A stretch of 64,000 nucleotides of DNA from Dendrolimus kikuchii (GCA_019925095.2 JAHHIN020000030.1:1-64000); one strand, 5' to 3'; shown: positions 41,690 through 52,017, numbered from the stretch's first letter. Notes: a model not told the origin generated them from the sequence alone. Program-made: numbers and translations.

Positions 41690-43363
41690 TTTAATGGAGA
41701 TGAACAAATATGTCGGCCATGCTTCCAACGTGCTCAGCGGCATTTTCAAAATAATGAACAAACTGGACAACAACTGTAAACCCGTCCCGAACAAAATCAA
41801 CCTACAGAACAGAGCCAAGATGAACCAATCCAAGAATATTCTAATAACGAACCTGTTTTCATAGAACAACATGAACTTCTAGTGCAAGACCAAGCTGTGC
41901 AAGTAGATAGAGTGCAAATGGTTGAAATAACTGGGTATACACGAGCACCGTTTAATTCCCAATTGTGTATTTATACTGGTTGTAACAATATGAATCTTCA
42001 CAGAATTCATGTTGATTTGAAATCCATAATTCTTCAAAAAAAAACATTTTATATTACCCGTGGATCACGAGTGTGTGAAGAACACTCCAACTCTATATGG
42101 CAAGATATTGATAATAATACACGCCGTGCACTAAGCAGGTTTTCGGTGACCATGATAAAAGATATGATGAACATTTTAAGAAAACGTAAAACGTAATTTT
42201 ATATATAAGCCATAGTGATACTTGATGGGACTTATATTTATTTGTAAAAAAGCAGTAACTATTATTTCCTAAGAAAATCATATAGCCTGCACAAATTCCG
42301 GCATTTAGTTAAACCATTCTTAGTAGTTTGCCCTGATGGTCATATTATTGACATTTATGGTTTATATGAACCTACCAAATCCGATGCGACTATCCTTTCT
42401 GAAATAATGTGTAGCCAAATTGACCCCTTTCATTGGTTTTTTAATAAAGACGATGTCCTGATTTTAGACAGGGGATTACGAGACAGCATCGAAGAAGTAG
42501 AATCTTGTGGGTACCGCACATACATGCCCGCCTCAAAAGATGAAACGGAATATCAAGTCACTGTTTTACAGGCGAATGAATCGAGAAAAGTATCTATGTG
42601 CCGTTGGGTTGTCGAAACGATTAATGGGAGACTGAAAAATCAGTTTCGCCAGTTACGCGCTCAATATTTTAATCTAGCAACACCCCACTTGCTAGTTGAA
42701 ATTAAAATTGCCGGAGCTTTATTAAATGCATTTGGTGTACCTTTGACTGATCATTATCTAGTCAGCAAAATTATCGACCAAGTAAGATTAAGGTTTGGTA
42801 CTCAAAATTGCTTAAGTGAATATGTGTTAGAAAATAATTTAAACAGAAGACGGGCTCATTTTCAGTCTATAAATGCCGCTGATCTTGGCGGAGATGAGTT
42901 TCCAGTTTTAAGTAATGATGACCTCATCATTTATGCCCTGGGCACATATCAAGTAGAGCAAGCACGTAGCTATTATGGTGAACACATAAAAAACGGAACC
43001 TATTTAATTGAAATATTTAAAGAACCCAACCTGGAAGATTTCACAAACGTTAACTTAGATTGTAACAATCCATGGCTTTTGAGAGGAAGAATCCAATCCA
43101 GGCATGTATCGAGCCGAACTTACTATGTCTATATTTTGTTAGAACGAGGGCTTCAGTGTCGGGATGCTATTTTAGGTCATTATTGCTCTTGCATTGTTGG
43201 AAAACGTACATTAGGTTGTTGTTCCCATGTCATGTCAATCGTGTGGTATTTGGGATGGGGTAGGCACCAAAACCATTTGTCTTCTCCTGCTCAGTTCCTA
43301 GATACAATAATCAGGCATGATGTAGAGAACGAAGCGTATGAAGAACCCGATATCGAAAACTAA
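41690..43363 (+). pseudogene. transposase exon 2: zinc finger, DDE-type core, SWIM-like finger
   Basis: One frame holds all pieces. FNGDEQICRPCFQRA opens it. CIYTGCNNMNLH...RVCEEH (about 41965-42082) is a second Cys/His module. LDGTYIYL (D codon at 42224) should be the first catalytic Asp; it is followed by LHKFRHLVKPFLVVCPDG, DVLILDRGLRD (second Asp) and WVVETINGRLKNQF (Glu), the order of DDE_Tnp_4-like transposases. Near the end YCSCIVGKRTLGCCSHV is a SWIM-like CxC...CxH finger. In-frame stops at 41777, 42194, 42206 and 42245, plus a probable deletion of about 150 codons between the finger and the first Asp, make it inactive. Confidence 0.78.
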
Positions 43364-43666
43364 ATAACGTGCACATTTAATGTCATTATAGTGAGCGTTT
43401 TATTTAGTTTTCTTTTCTCGCGTGTGATTATAGATATATAAGACCTAATTAGTGGATTAATAAATATAATTGTAAAAAAGTTATGTGTATTAAATGTAAT
43501 TACAAGAACAACTACTTTTTATTATGTGTATAAGTACCTATGTTCTAATAAGAAACATATTCAATTAGGGTAATAGTTCACTTTAATTAGATATGTTATA
43601 TTATTTCAAAAGCCATGCACAAAAACATGAATCTTGCAACAAATAACCTTGCATAAAACTGATACC

Positions 43667-44344
43667 TTAAGTTCACGCAGCACGATTTTGATCTTAAATA
43701 GCTCGGCTCCAATGTAACTCAGGACCAAGTTTTTTAAATAGTCTTGTATCTCAAGTATAGGACTATTAAATAGCAATAGCTAAAAAAGTGGCCGCTCATA
43801 AAAAAATCATGCAAACCTCCGAACAAACCCCTTTATATTTTATCAATCTATTTCTAAATGCATGAGTAAAACCAATGAAATTATTATAAAATGATAAAAT
43901 TAACAATAAGACTCATTTTAAAATAATGTAAGCGTTTATTCAGACATAAAAATAATTAAAGATAATCGAATCCAAAATTACGAAACGTGCCTATCGACCC
44001 CGTTTTACGGTATCAGTTTTATGCAAGGTTATTTGTTGCAAGATTCATGTTTTTGTGCATGGCTTTTGAAATAATATAACATATCTAATTAAAGTGAACT
44101 ATTACCCTAATACTACTAACGAATAAATGGCAGATTAAAAAGTTTTGTGCATGAAAACCCAAAATCTAATAAAAAATAATGTATGTTTTAATTGGTTCAA
44201 TTTTTTCACATATTTCGGCTCCGATGTATGTTAGACAAAAACGTTAAAACAAAAAGTGTTTTTATTACTGTATACTATCTACTGTATAAATGTCATCGCT
44301 GGCCGCAAACTTAAAAAATCAAGCCACTTTTATCCAAACCCCTT
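43667..44344 (-). repeat. right terminal inverted repeat (blocks C-B-A reversed)
   Basis: Reverse complements of C (43667-44008), B (44009-44108) and A (44109-44344) mirror the left arm. Just inside, at 43566-43666, B occurs again in direct orientation, so B, reversed C and reversed B form a 543-bp foldback unit. Confidence 0.9.
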
Positions 44345-44346
44345 TA

Positions 44347-44561
44347 GAGATTAGGAATTTGAAGGGAGAAAATGTATAAAATTGTTTGTTTTAGTTATAT
44401 TAAAACATTTAGTTTTTAATTTAAAAAAAAATAAGTTCTAGGATGTTTCACATTTGTATATTTTAATTTTAAGTTTGTGTGTATACTGTGAATGTAAATA
44501 TTAATTGTAAATAACCTAAATGTAGCTATTAGAATTACCTACATTAAAAAAGTTTTTAATA
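44347..44561. other. AT-rich spacer, possibly 3' UTR of the exon at 39272
   Basis: Without the transposon this follows directly on the exon's stop codon. No ORF or repeat is supported. Confidence 0.35.
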
Positions 44562-44566
44562 ATATG

Positions 44567-44771
44567 TGAAGGGTTTTGTTATGCTTGCAATAACCATAAA
44601 CCGCTCACCGGAACGTATCAGTGTCGCGTGTGACAAGTGACATTAGTGTCATTGGCGCCACCAACCCAATTACAAAATCTTCAAAATTCGAATACGGAGC
44701 GAGCGGTGAGTTTACAAATAATTTAATTGCAAGCCTATTTTATTCTCAATATTTACGTGCCAATCCGCACA
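44567..44771 (+). repeat. 5' LTR of second BEL/Pao element
   Basis: The 205-bp LTR runs TGAAGGG...CCGCACA. It matches 50657-50856 except for the GAACG insertion in CTCACCGGAACGTATC and one clear base change. Confidence 0.95.
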
Positions 44772-45237
44772 TTTTGATCTATTCGAGCCAGGATAACCCA
44801 GTTATATAATCAATACTTAAAGTTAAAACCAAAATAAAGTGTTTTGTGAACAATTAAAATATCTTCACCTTATCGACTTTTTATGTGGGTAGGTAATTTT
44901 CTTAAATTGTAATTTATATTGAAATTATTAATCTAATATTATAAATATCAGTCTAAATAGTGAGTTTTTTGTGTATTTCATCAATATTTGTACTAATTGC
45001 ATTTATAAATAGTTGTTTTCTTGTTAAATTACGACCGTCATTTTGTGTTCATTTTTCAAACAAGTGTAGTATTGCAACATTGTATTAAGGAATTTCGTGT
45101 CACATTCTTTATGCATTTGGAGTGTTGTGTATCGAAGTAATTATATTTTGTGTTTACGAACTTCACCCGAATATCATCATCTGTTAATACCGGTTGTGTC
45201 TTACGGTTACTTAGTCCCATTTTAGTACTTAATCAAA

Positions 45238-45783
45238 ATGATGGACGACGTACAATATGAGGACCTATTACAGCCATTTGTAACGATGAAAGAAATGTGT
45301 TTTGTTCGCGCTCAACGTTTATATGAAATGTCTAAAGCGGTTAAAAATAATTCATCTTTAGAAGTCGAATTTTCTGCTAGGGTTCAAGACTTAGGTAGTA
45401 TTCGTACAGAATTCGATAGATGTGTGGCAGAGATAAATTCTATATCACGAAAATACAAAAAGAAATTTGTGCCATCGTACAAAGACATCGAGTCTTTTGA
45501 TGAGTTATATTATTCGATAAAAAGTGTTGTGAATACGTTGAAACTTAACGAAGGTTTAAATAAAATGGAAAACGAACATAGTGAACAAAATGGTGGAAAT
45601 AAGCGACGGGTTAAATTACCGGAAATTCAACTATTTAAATTCGACGGTAAAGTAGAAAACTGGACTACTTTTCGTGATACATTTAAAAGTCTTATACACG
45701 ATAATTCTAGTATTAGCGATATCGAGAAATATTACTATTTACTTTCGTGTGTTAGCGGGCCAGCGCTATCCATAGTGAGATAG
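45238..45783 (+). CDS. gag: BEL/Pao gag, N-terminal part (stop-interrupted)
   Basis: The 182-codon frame begins MMDDVQYEDLLQPF and includes the Pao Gag block LPEIQLFKFDGKVENWTTFR (about residues 126-145) and LSCVSGPALSIVR. It ends at a TAG, after which the same frame continues directly with MPVNADNYAIVW. One base change therefore separates the two Gag parts. Suppression of the stop cannot be excluded from sequence alone, but no other Pao copy here has a stop at this site. Confidence 0.88.
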   Translation: MMDDVQYEDLLQPFVTMKEMCFVRAQRLYEMSKAVKNNSSLEVEFSARVQDLGSIRTEFDRCVAEINSISRKYKKKFVPSYKDIESFDELYYSIKSVVNTLKLNEGLNKMENEHSEQNGGNKRRVKLPEIQLFKFDGKVENWTTFRDTFKSLIHDNSSISDIEKYYYLLSCVSGPALSIVR

Positions 45784-46905
45784 ATGCCGGTAAACGCCGA
45801 TAATTACGCGATAGTGTGGAGCGTGCTTATGAAGCGTTACGAGAATAAGCGCGCGCTAGCTACTGCTTATTTAGATAACTTCAAACCGATTGTTTGCGAG
45901 TCGGCTACCAATTTAAATATATTTTTAAACACTTTTCAAGAAAATATCAAGGCTCTAGAAATTCTTGACATACCCGACATGTCAAGTTTTATATTATTTT
46001 ATATTTCCTTGCGTAATCTCGACCCGGTCACTAGGCGAGCATTTGAACAATCCGTGCCTCCGGGAAACTTACCAACAATAACGGAATTATTAGCATTTGT
46101 TGAGAGACAGGCGCGCGTAATTGAGATGGCGGAGTGTAAGACTGTAACAGGTAAATCATTAGGACCTGTCAAGCAAGCCCCTTCCAAATCGCCCCCTCTC
46201 GCGATGTCAAAATATTCTGAAAGTAACAAAACTCACCCTCACAAGCTCACGTTCACCTCGGCTGTGGCCAATATAAAAAAGAGTGATTCAAAACTGTCTT
46301 GTTTATATTGTCAAAAGCCACATTCGATATATAGATGCACTGACTACAACGATCTTACACCTGAGTTACGCACTGCTAAAGTCAAAGAGCTCAGTCTGTG
46401 TGAGAATTGTTTGCGTGACAATCACACCACGGAGGATTGTACGTCCAAATTTAGTTGTACGGTCTGCAAAAAAAGGCATCATATTACTCTCCACACAGAC
46501 TCGACTAAGTCCAAGGAGAGTGTAGTAGCACTCACATGCTCCACTGAACAAACAGTTCTGCTGGGCATCGCGGTCGTCCACGTCGCAGATGCTTGGGGTC
46601 AATACCACACCGTACGTGCACTTATCGACAGTGGCGCTATGTCCAGTTATGTAACTAAAAGTTGTGCAGCAAAGCTAGATTTATCACGTCGCAAATGTGC
46701 ATTCGAGCCCATTGGCCTAGGTGGTAATCGAGTTCACCATTTTGGTATGACCACCTGTACGTTAAAACCACGTAACAGTAATTCACCAGTTTTGACAACT
46801 GATGCTGTAATCGTATCTAACATTGCTGGCGATTTACCAACAGTGAAAATCTTGTGTTGGCTGATCCGCCGTTTCATACGCCGGCACCCATTGAATTACT
46901 TATAG
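45784..46905 (+). CDS. gag: BEL/Pao gag C-terminus and protease
   Basis: This frame continues the previous one after TAG. It shows a Cys/His cluster (CLYCQKPHSIYRC, CENCLRDNHTTEDC, CTVCKKRHHITLH; residues about 171-240) and a protease with ALIDSGAMSSYV (about 279), using D-S-G rather than D-T-G, as some Pao proteases do. Near 46850 the frame is lost; homology goes on in the next frame with LADPPFHTPAPIELLIAGD. The last 18 or so residues here are therefore not native. Confidence 0.88.
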   Translation: MPVNADNYAIVWSVLMKRYENKRALATAYLDNFKPIVCESATNLNIFLNTFQENIKALEILDIPDMSSFILFYISLRNLDPVTRRAFEQSVPPGNLPTITELLAFVERQARVIEMAECKTVTGKSLGPVKQAPSKSPPLAMSKYSESNKTHPHKLTFTSAVANIKKSDSKLSCLYCQKPHSIYRCTDYNDLTPELRTAKVKELSLCENCLRDNHTTEDCTSKFSCTVCKKRHHITLHTDSTKSKESVVALTCSTEQTVLLGIAVVHVADAWGQYHTVRALIDSGAMSSYVTKSCAAKLDLSRRKCAFEPIGLGGNRVHHFGMTTCTLKPRNSNSPVLTTDAVIVSNIAGDLPTVKILCWLIRRFIRRHPLNYL

Positions 46906-49331
46906 CTGGTGACCTGTTTCCATTCATTTACAGCGGCAAGAAAATAATGCCTGTTCAAATGGGGATGCCGGTCGCTATTGAATCTATATTTGGCTACGTT
47001 ATAACAGGCCCAGTAGACTTAGACCTGCTAGCACAAAGGAACACTGCAATGGCGACAGCTAGCAGCAGTAAGACAGATCAAACCTTCTGTGGCTTGAGCA
47101 GTAACGTAAGTCTTGATCGAGTTATGGAGAATTTTTGGGATATTGAGAATATACCGTCAGAAAAGTCGGTAAAACCGGACGATATATTGGCAGAAGAGCA
47201 GTTTGCTACTGATCATAGTCGGGATGAAAGCGGAAGGTATACTGTCAAGTACCCGTTTAAGTCAGACCACGCTCTCGGTGATTCTCGACAGATGGCCATA
47301 CGTAGGTTGATCAATTTAGAGAAGAGACTTGATAAAGACCCTCTGCTCAAGTCTGAATACAAAACGTTTATGTCGGAGTATGAATCACTGGGTCACATGA
47401 CCCGCTTAGGAAATATACAAAATGTCGCATCAAAATATTTGATTCCACATTTTTGTATTTTCAAACCAGCAAGTACCACCACAAAGTTACGGACTGTATT
47501 TGATGCATCGTGCAAAACAACAAATCAGAAATCTTTAAATGATGTTGTTTTACCCGGTCCGAAACTTCAGGCAGATATTAATAAAATATTAATTAATTTT
47601 CGTTTGCATGATGTTTGTCTATCTGCAGACATTTGTAAAATGTATCGACAGATACTAATTCATAAGGAGCAGCGTCCATATCAACACATATTGTGGAGAG
47701 ATTCAACAGATCAACCTATTCAGGTTTACGAGCTCAACACAGTAACTTACGGTGTGGCCAGCAGCCCCTACTTGGCAATTAAGGTATTGCACACCTTAGC
47801 AGACACCGAAGCACGCAACTATCCATTGGTTGCTCGGGTCTTAAAATGTGGATTTTTCATGGATGACTTGTTATGGTCTGAGCCAAATATCGAGGATGCT
47901 CTACGACTGCAGACAGATCTTCGCATTCTACTGGAGAAGGCTGGCTTCGTATTAAGAAAGTGGGCTAGTAACCATAGCTCTGTTCTCGCAGCAGTACCAG
48001 AGTCTCATCGGGAGACTCCAGTTGAGTTCGACGATGATCAACTGTCACTCAAAGTTCTGGGTCTCCAGTGGCAACCTCATACAGACTGTTTCTCTTTTCG
48101 CACAGTACCCCTGGGAGGAGAAGTTACGAAAAGAAACATTTTGTCACAAATTGGTCGCCAGTTCGATCCCCTTGGTTTTGTTGCACCATGTATTTTTTAT
48201 GCAAAATCCTTTATGCAGAAGCTTTGGATCAAGAATCTCAGCTGGGATGAACCACTTCCCCTTGATCTAGAGAAGGAATGGTTGGCATATGCGTCCGAAC
48301 TACCGCTCTTATCCAATTTAAGACATGATCGTCAGGCTACAATCAAGAAGCATTCACGATATCAAATCGTAGGTTTCTGTGATGCATCCAGCTTAGGATA
48401 TGCAGCAGTTATTTACTTACGTTCACTTAATAATGATGGCGAGGTCAAAGTGAGTTTGATTTTAGCTAAATCCAAAGTCGCGCCCTTGAAAACTGTCAGT
48501 ATCCCTCGTCTTGAACTAATGGCTGCGCATTTATTGGCCAAGCTCGTAAAATACACAAAATCAATTCTTCTTGAACAGATCCCGATTCATGATATATTTC
48601 TGTTTACAGATTCGTCTGTGGTGTTAGGATGGCTAAACATTCCTACTTATAATCTTAAAACGTTTGTTGCTACTCGTATCTCGAAAATATTAGATACCAT
48701 TTCAAATGAAAGTTGGTCCCACGTTAGTGGCACTTTCAACCCTGCAGATATATGTTCTCGAGGTGCACTTCCTTCGACGTTGATGGCGTCGAAGGAATGG
48801 TTTGATGGACCAGCCTGGTTGTACACTTCATATGACTACTGGCCAATTAAACACATTGAACAATTCAAAATTGTAAATGTACCTGAAGTGAAGCAAGCTA
48901 ACATAACATTACTACAAGCTTGTAACACTAAAGATAAGAATTCGAATTATATTAATGATGTAATTCAGAAATATTCAAAGTTTTCAAAACTTCTTAATGT
49001 GTTTGCTCGATGTTGGCAATTTATCGATAATTGTCGAACATCTAAATCATTGCGCAACACTAGTGTTCCTACTATTTTAAATCTAACTAAAGCACATAAC
49101 ATTCTTGTCAAAAGTGTTCAACTTGCACATTTTTCCGATGAAATTGAATCAATATCAAAAGGAAACAATGTGAAGTCTTTGAAAAATTTAAGTCCCTTTA
49201 TTGATCCCCTGGGATTCCTCAGGGTGGGGGGTAGACTTGCCGAGTCTAATCTACCCTATGGAAAAAAAACACCCGCTACTTTTACCGAAGAAGTGTCATT
49301 TCACTTATTTATTGATAGAACATTATCATAA
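46854..49331 (+). CDS. pol: BEL/Pao protease C-terminus, RT and RNase H
   Basis: The frame resumes the protease with LIAGDLFPFI and continues through ENFWDIENIPSE (linker), RT with SADICKMYRQILI (about residue 256) and FFMDDLLWS (about 335, FMDD in place of YMDD), RNase H with VGFCDASSLGYAAVIY (about 505) and LFTDSSVVLGWL (about 582), and the pre-integrase block RVGGRLAESNLPYG. After the A8 run at 49262-49269 the reading is out of frame, so the C-terminal 20 residues are spurious. Confidence 0.92.
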   Translation: MLADPPFHTPAPIELLIAGDLFPFIYSGKKIMPVQMGMPVAIESIFGYVITGPVDLDLLAQRNTAMATASSSKTDQTFCGLSSNVSLDRVMENFWDIENIPSEKSVKPDDILAEEQFATDHSRDESGRYTVKYPFKSDHALGDSRQMAIRRLINLEKRLDKDPLLKSEYKTFMSEYESLGHMTRLGNIQNVASKYLIPHFCIFKPASTTTKLRTVFDASCKTTNQKSLNDVVLPGPKLQADINKILINFRLHDVCLSADICKMYRQILIHKEQRPYQHILWRDSTDQPIQVYELNTVTYGVASSPYLAIKVLHTLADTEARNYPLVARVLKCGFFMDDLLWSEPNIEDALRLQTDLRILLEKAGFVLRKWASNHSSVLAAVPESHRETPVEFDDDQLSLKVLGLQWQPHTDCFSFRTVPLGGEVTKRNILSQIGRQFDPLGFVAPCIFYAKSFMQKLWIKNLSWDEPLPLDLEKEWLAYASELPLLSNLRHDRQATIKKHSRYQIVGFCDASSLGYAAVIYLRSLNNDGEVKVSLILAKSKVAPLKTVSIPRLELMAAHLLAKLVKYTKSILLEQIPIHDIFLFTDSSVVLGWLNIPTYNLKTFVATRISKILDTISNESWSHVSGTFNPADICSRGALPSTLMASKEWFDGPAWLYTSYDYWPIKHIEQFKIVNVPEVKQANITLLQACNTKDKNSNYINDVIQKYSKFSKLLNVFARCWQFIDNCRTSKSLRNTSVPTILNLTKAHNILVKSVQLAHFSDEIESISKGNNVKSLKNLSPFIDPLGFLRVGGRLAESNLPYGKKTPATFTEEVSFHLFIDRTLS

Positions 49332-50436
49332 AATTTATTTACACGTAGGTCCGCGTACTCTGCAAAGTTTGATAAGTCAAAAATACTGGATAATTTTAGC
49401 ACGCAGTGTCATTCGTTCATGCATATCTAAGTGTATTCCATGCTTCAAGGCTAAGCCAACTACATTGCAGCCAATCATGGGCAACCTACCTAAATATCGT
49501 TGCCAAGACATACATGCCTTTCACACGGTGGGTCTTGACATAGGTGGGCCATTTTACACAAAAGAGAGTCACCGGCGTAACGCAAAAGTTCATAAGAGTT
49601 ACTTATGTCTTTTTGTTTGTTGCGCGACGCGTGCCGTTCACCTAGAAGCTCTTTCAGCGCTCACTGCGGAGTGTTTTTTGGCTACGTTCGACCGGTTTAC
49701 GGCTAGGCGTGGGCTTTGTCACACATTGGTATCGGACAACGGCAGAAATTTTATTGCTGCAGGAAAGCATCTTGCGGAAGTAGTACAATTTTACAATGAA
49801 AACTATAATCAAATGTTAGACGGCTTCAATTCGCGTCAAATCAACTGGAAATACAATCCACCAGCTGGCAGCCATTTTGGCGGGCTATACGAAAGTGGTA
49901 TTAAATCGGCGAAGCAACATTTAAAACGCGTTATTGGCGATCGCTCATTAACATTTGAAGAGTTGAGTACTCTTTTCGCACGAGTCGAGGCCGTACTTAA
50001 CTCACGTCCGTTAACTGGTTTGTCCAGCGATCCTAACGAATTTCAAGTACTGACACCGGGTCATTTTTTAGTAGGTCGCGAGCTTCTCACAGTTCCAGAG
50101 TACGTACTGACTGATGAACCTACTAACAGACTGTCGCGTTGGCAGTTAGTCCAGCAGGCTTCCCAACGGTTTTGGAGTCTATGGCGGAATGAATATTTAC
50201 ACACGCTTCAACAACGTTACAAATGGCAAAAAAGTTGTCGAAAAATTAATGTCGGCGACATGGTTCTCATCCACTCCGATGCACCACCTTTACACTGGCC
50301 ACTTGGTCGAGTCGCGCAGCTCTTTCCCGGTCCAGATGGTGTTATTCGTGTGGTGAAAGTTCGTACACCAACAAGCGAATTTATAAGACCTGTCGTTAAA
50401 CTTAGTCCTCTCCCTCTGGAGCAGGAAACATGCTAA
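49201..50436 (+). CDS. pol: BEL/Pao integrase
   Basis: Native homology starts after the A8 run with HPLLLPKKCHFTYLLIEHYH. The HHCC finger (HYH, H, CISKC, C), catalytic D in TVGLDIGGPF (about residue 110), D in LVSDNGRNFIAA (about 176) and E in HFGGLYESGIKSAKQH (about 228) are all present. The C-terminal Pao domain includes RFWSLWRNEYLHTLQQR, and the protein ends EFIRPVVKLSPLP and a few more residues, as in the first Pao copy. The integrase itself has no internal lesion. Confidence 0.93.
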   Translation: MIPWDSSGWGVDLPSLIYPMEKKHPLLLPKKCHFTYLLIEHYHKIYLHVGPRTLQSLISQKYWIILARSVIRSCISKCIPCFKAKPTTLQPIMGNLPKYRCQDIHAFHTVGLDIGGPFYTKESHRRNAKVHKSYLCLFVCCATRAVHLEALSALTAECFLATFDRFTARRGLCHTLVSDNGRNFIAAGKHLAEVVQFYNENYNQMLDGFNSRQINWKYNPPAGSHFGGLYESGIKSAKQHLKRVIGDRSLTFEELSTLFARVEAVLNSRPLTGLSSDPNEFQVLTPGHFLVGRELLTVPEYVLTDEPTNRLSRWQLVQQASQRFWSLWRNEYLHTLQQRYKWQKSCRKINVGDMVLIHSDAPPLHWPLGRVAQLFPGPDGVIRVVKVRTPTSEFIRPVVKLSPLPLEQETC

Positions 50437-50656
50437 TTTTATGTATCTAATTGTTTTAATAAGCTCACGCAATTACCGAATTGTGTGAGTATCTAGCTTA
50501 AGATAGATAACTTTTATTATTATTATACAGTCCACTACTCTAATGTATTTAGCTATTGTTATTTGATGCTAATTATTTTCAACTTTGTTATTCAAACATC
50601 TATCATTGTCCTTGGTTTTATAACCGGGAAATCCTGGCGGATTTCGGTGGGGGGAA

Positions 50657-50856
50657 TGAAGGGTTTTGTAATGCTTGCAATAACCATAAACCGCTCACCG
50701 TATCAGTGTCGCGTGTGACAAGTGACATTAGTGTCATTGGCGCCACCAACCCAATTACAAAATCTTCAAAATTCGAATACGGAGCGAGCGGTGAGTTTAC
50801 AAATAATTTAATTGCAAGCCTATTTTATTCTCAATATTTACGTGCCAATCCGCACA
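50657..50856 (+). repeat. 3' LTR of second BEL/Pao element
   Basis: The 200-bp LTR is preceded by GGTGGGGGGAA (polypurine tract) and followed by the ATATG duplication. Confidence 0.95.
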
Positions 50857-50861
50857 ATATG

Positions 50862-51773
50862 TAATGTACCTTTTATTTCGAAATTAAACAACTTTATAGT
50901 ATCTGTATATTTTATTTCCTGGACATTGTTCCATTTATATTTAGCATAATTTAAGTAAAATATAGCTATCATCACAACACATATATTTACATGAACTTTA
51001 AGCAATTTACAAATCTTATAAATATAAATAAATGTGAAAGTTTGTTTGTGTGAGTGTTTATTTGTCAATAACACAAAATGGCTGAAAGAATTTTCAATAA
51101 AGTGTAGCTGTAGTACAATCATAGCTTACAATCTAAATTATCACAGGCAACTTTTTATTTCAATATATTAGACAGACGTAATATTAGATTATATTTAGAG
51201 GCAGGTATAATATATATGTATTATTGAAAATAATTTGAAATTATATCTATTCTATGAGTAACATTATTTTCCAAATTTTTTGATGTCAGAGTAACTTCAC
51301 TTTCTCTCGACAACTCTGCTTCAGGGGCCACTTTCTCAATACTAGGTCCTACAAATGATGTGAAGAACTGCTGTAGCAATTATAACCTTTGTTATATTTT
51401 TTCAGGACAATCGCATTTTCAGTTATATTACTGGGAAGCGATGTTTCCAAACTCCAAACATCCCATACAAAGAAATGTATTTTTCAAATTAAAAAAGAAA
51501 TACTATTTCCTACTAGTAAACAGGTGAGTACTTTCTTTACTACTTGACCAGGGATATAAGCTACCATCATACAAAATTTCATTTAAATCGATCCACTCGG
51601 TTCAGAAATTAACTGGTACAAACAGACAGACAAACAGAAACAAAAAATCTAAATTAGTTCTATTTCACTTCTTACATCCCCCTGACTCGGTTTTTAGCAT
51701 TTTTTCTCATTGTACAGAAATTCGACCTCTACAGTTTTATTATATGTATAGATGTAAAAATTCTTACATGTAC

Positions 51774-51776
<3 letters not shown>
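50862..51776. other. AT-rich non-coding with a probable interspersed repeat
   Basis: No gene is supported. The stretch near 51550-51660 (ACCATCATACAAAATTTCAT, then ATCGATCCACTCGGTTCAG and ACAGACAGACAAACAG) resembles a phrase common in lepidopteran interspersed repeats, but I cannot set its limits. Confidence 0.4.

Positions 51777-51834
<58 letters not shown>
51777..51834. repeat. AT dinucleotide microsatellite
   Basis: A nearly pure AT repeat of about 58 bases. It lies at the 3' end (minus strand) of the adjacent LINE-like fragment and may be its tail. Confidence 0.95.
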
Positions 51835-51837
<3 letters not shown>

Positions 51838-52005
51838 CAGCCCATTAATGTCCCACTGCTGAGCTCGGGCCTCCCATTATAGGGGGAACAGACAGTGTAC
51901 CCGCCACGCTTGTCCAAGGCAGCTTGGCAGGTTTGACACATCGGTTATCTCGATGTGCAGGTTGCATCACGATGTTTTCCTTCACCGTTGTTAGCACATG
52001 GTAAT
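51835..52005 (-). mobile_element. LINE 3'-end fragment with AT tail
   Basis: Minus-strand phrases GGTGAAGGAAAACATCGTG, CCAAGCTGCCTTGGAC and CAGCAGTGGGACATTAATGG followed by GCTGATAT and the AT repeat are typical of a widespread lepidopteran LINE 3' end. No coding sequence is included. The RTE-like LINE at 52018-53235 was inserted within or at the edge of it. Confidence 0.6.
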
Positions 52006-52017
52006 TGTTACAATTAC

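Larger units (their letters stand above)
39405..44344 (+). mobile_element. DNA transposon with long mosaic inverted repeats and DDE/SWIM transposase
   Basis: The ends AAGGGGTTTGG and CCAAACCCCTT are inverted and flanked by TA (39403-39404 and 44345-44346). Inverted repeats of about 0.7 kb enclose one spliced, decayed transposase gene. Sub-blocks of the inverted repeats occur again inside each arm (A' at about 40150-40388 on the left, B at 43566-43666 on the right). Transposase features (N-terminal Cys-rich part, DDE-type core, C-terminal SWIM-like finger) and a TA duplication do not let me name the superfamily with certainty. Confidence 0.85.
44567..50856 (+). mobile_element. second BEL/Pao element, complete with LTRs
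   Basis: LTRs at 44567-44771 and 50657-50856 are almost identical, apart from a 5-bp extra GAACG in the left copy and one obvious substitution. The element is flanked by the 5-bp duplication ATATG (44562-44566 and 50857-50861). Gag, protease, RT, RNase H and integrase lie between in order. Coding is broken by one in-frame TAG and two frameshifts. The primer-binding site is not obvious; a polypurine tract (GGTGGGGGGAA) precedes the right LTR. Confidence 0.95.

Noticed and set aside
43072..43263. Plus-strand ORF of 63 aa
   Set aside because: It is an out-of-frame shadow of the SWIM-like region of the transposase.
44621..44809. Plus-strand ORFs in both LTRs of the second Pao element (also at 50556-50864)
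   Set aside because: They are the same LTR sequence translated twice; no reason to think the LTR is coding.
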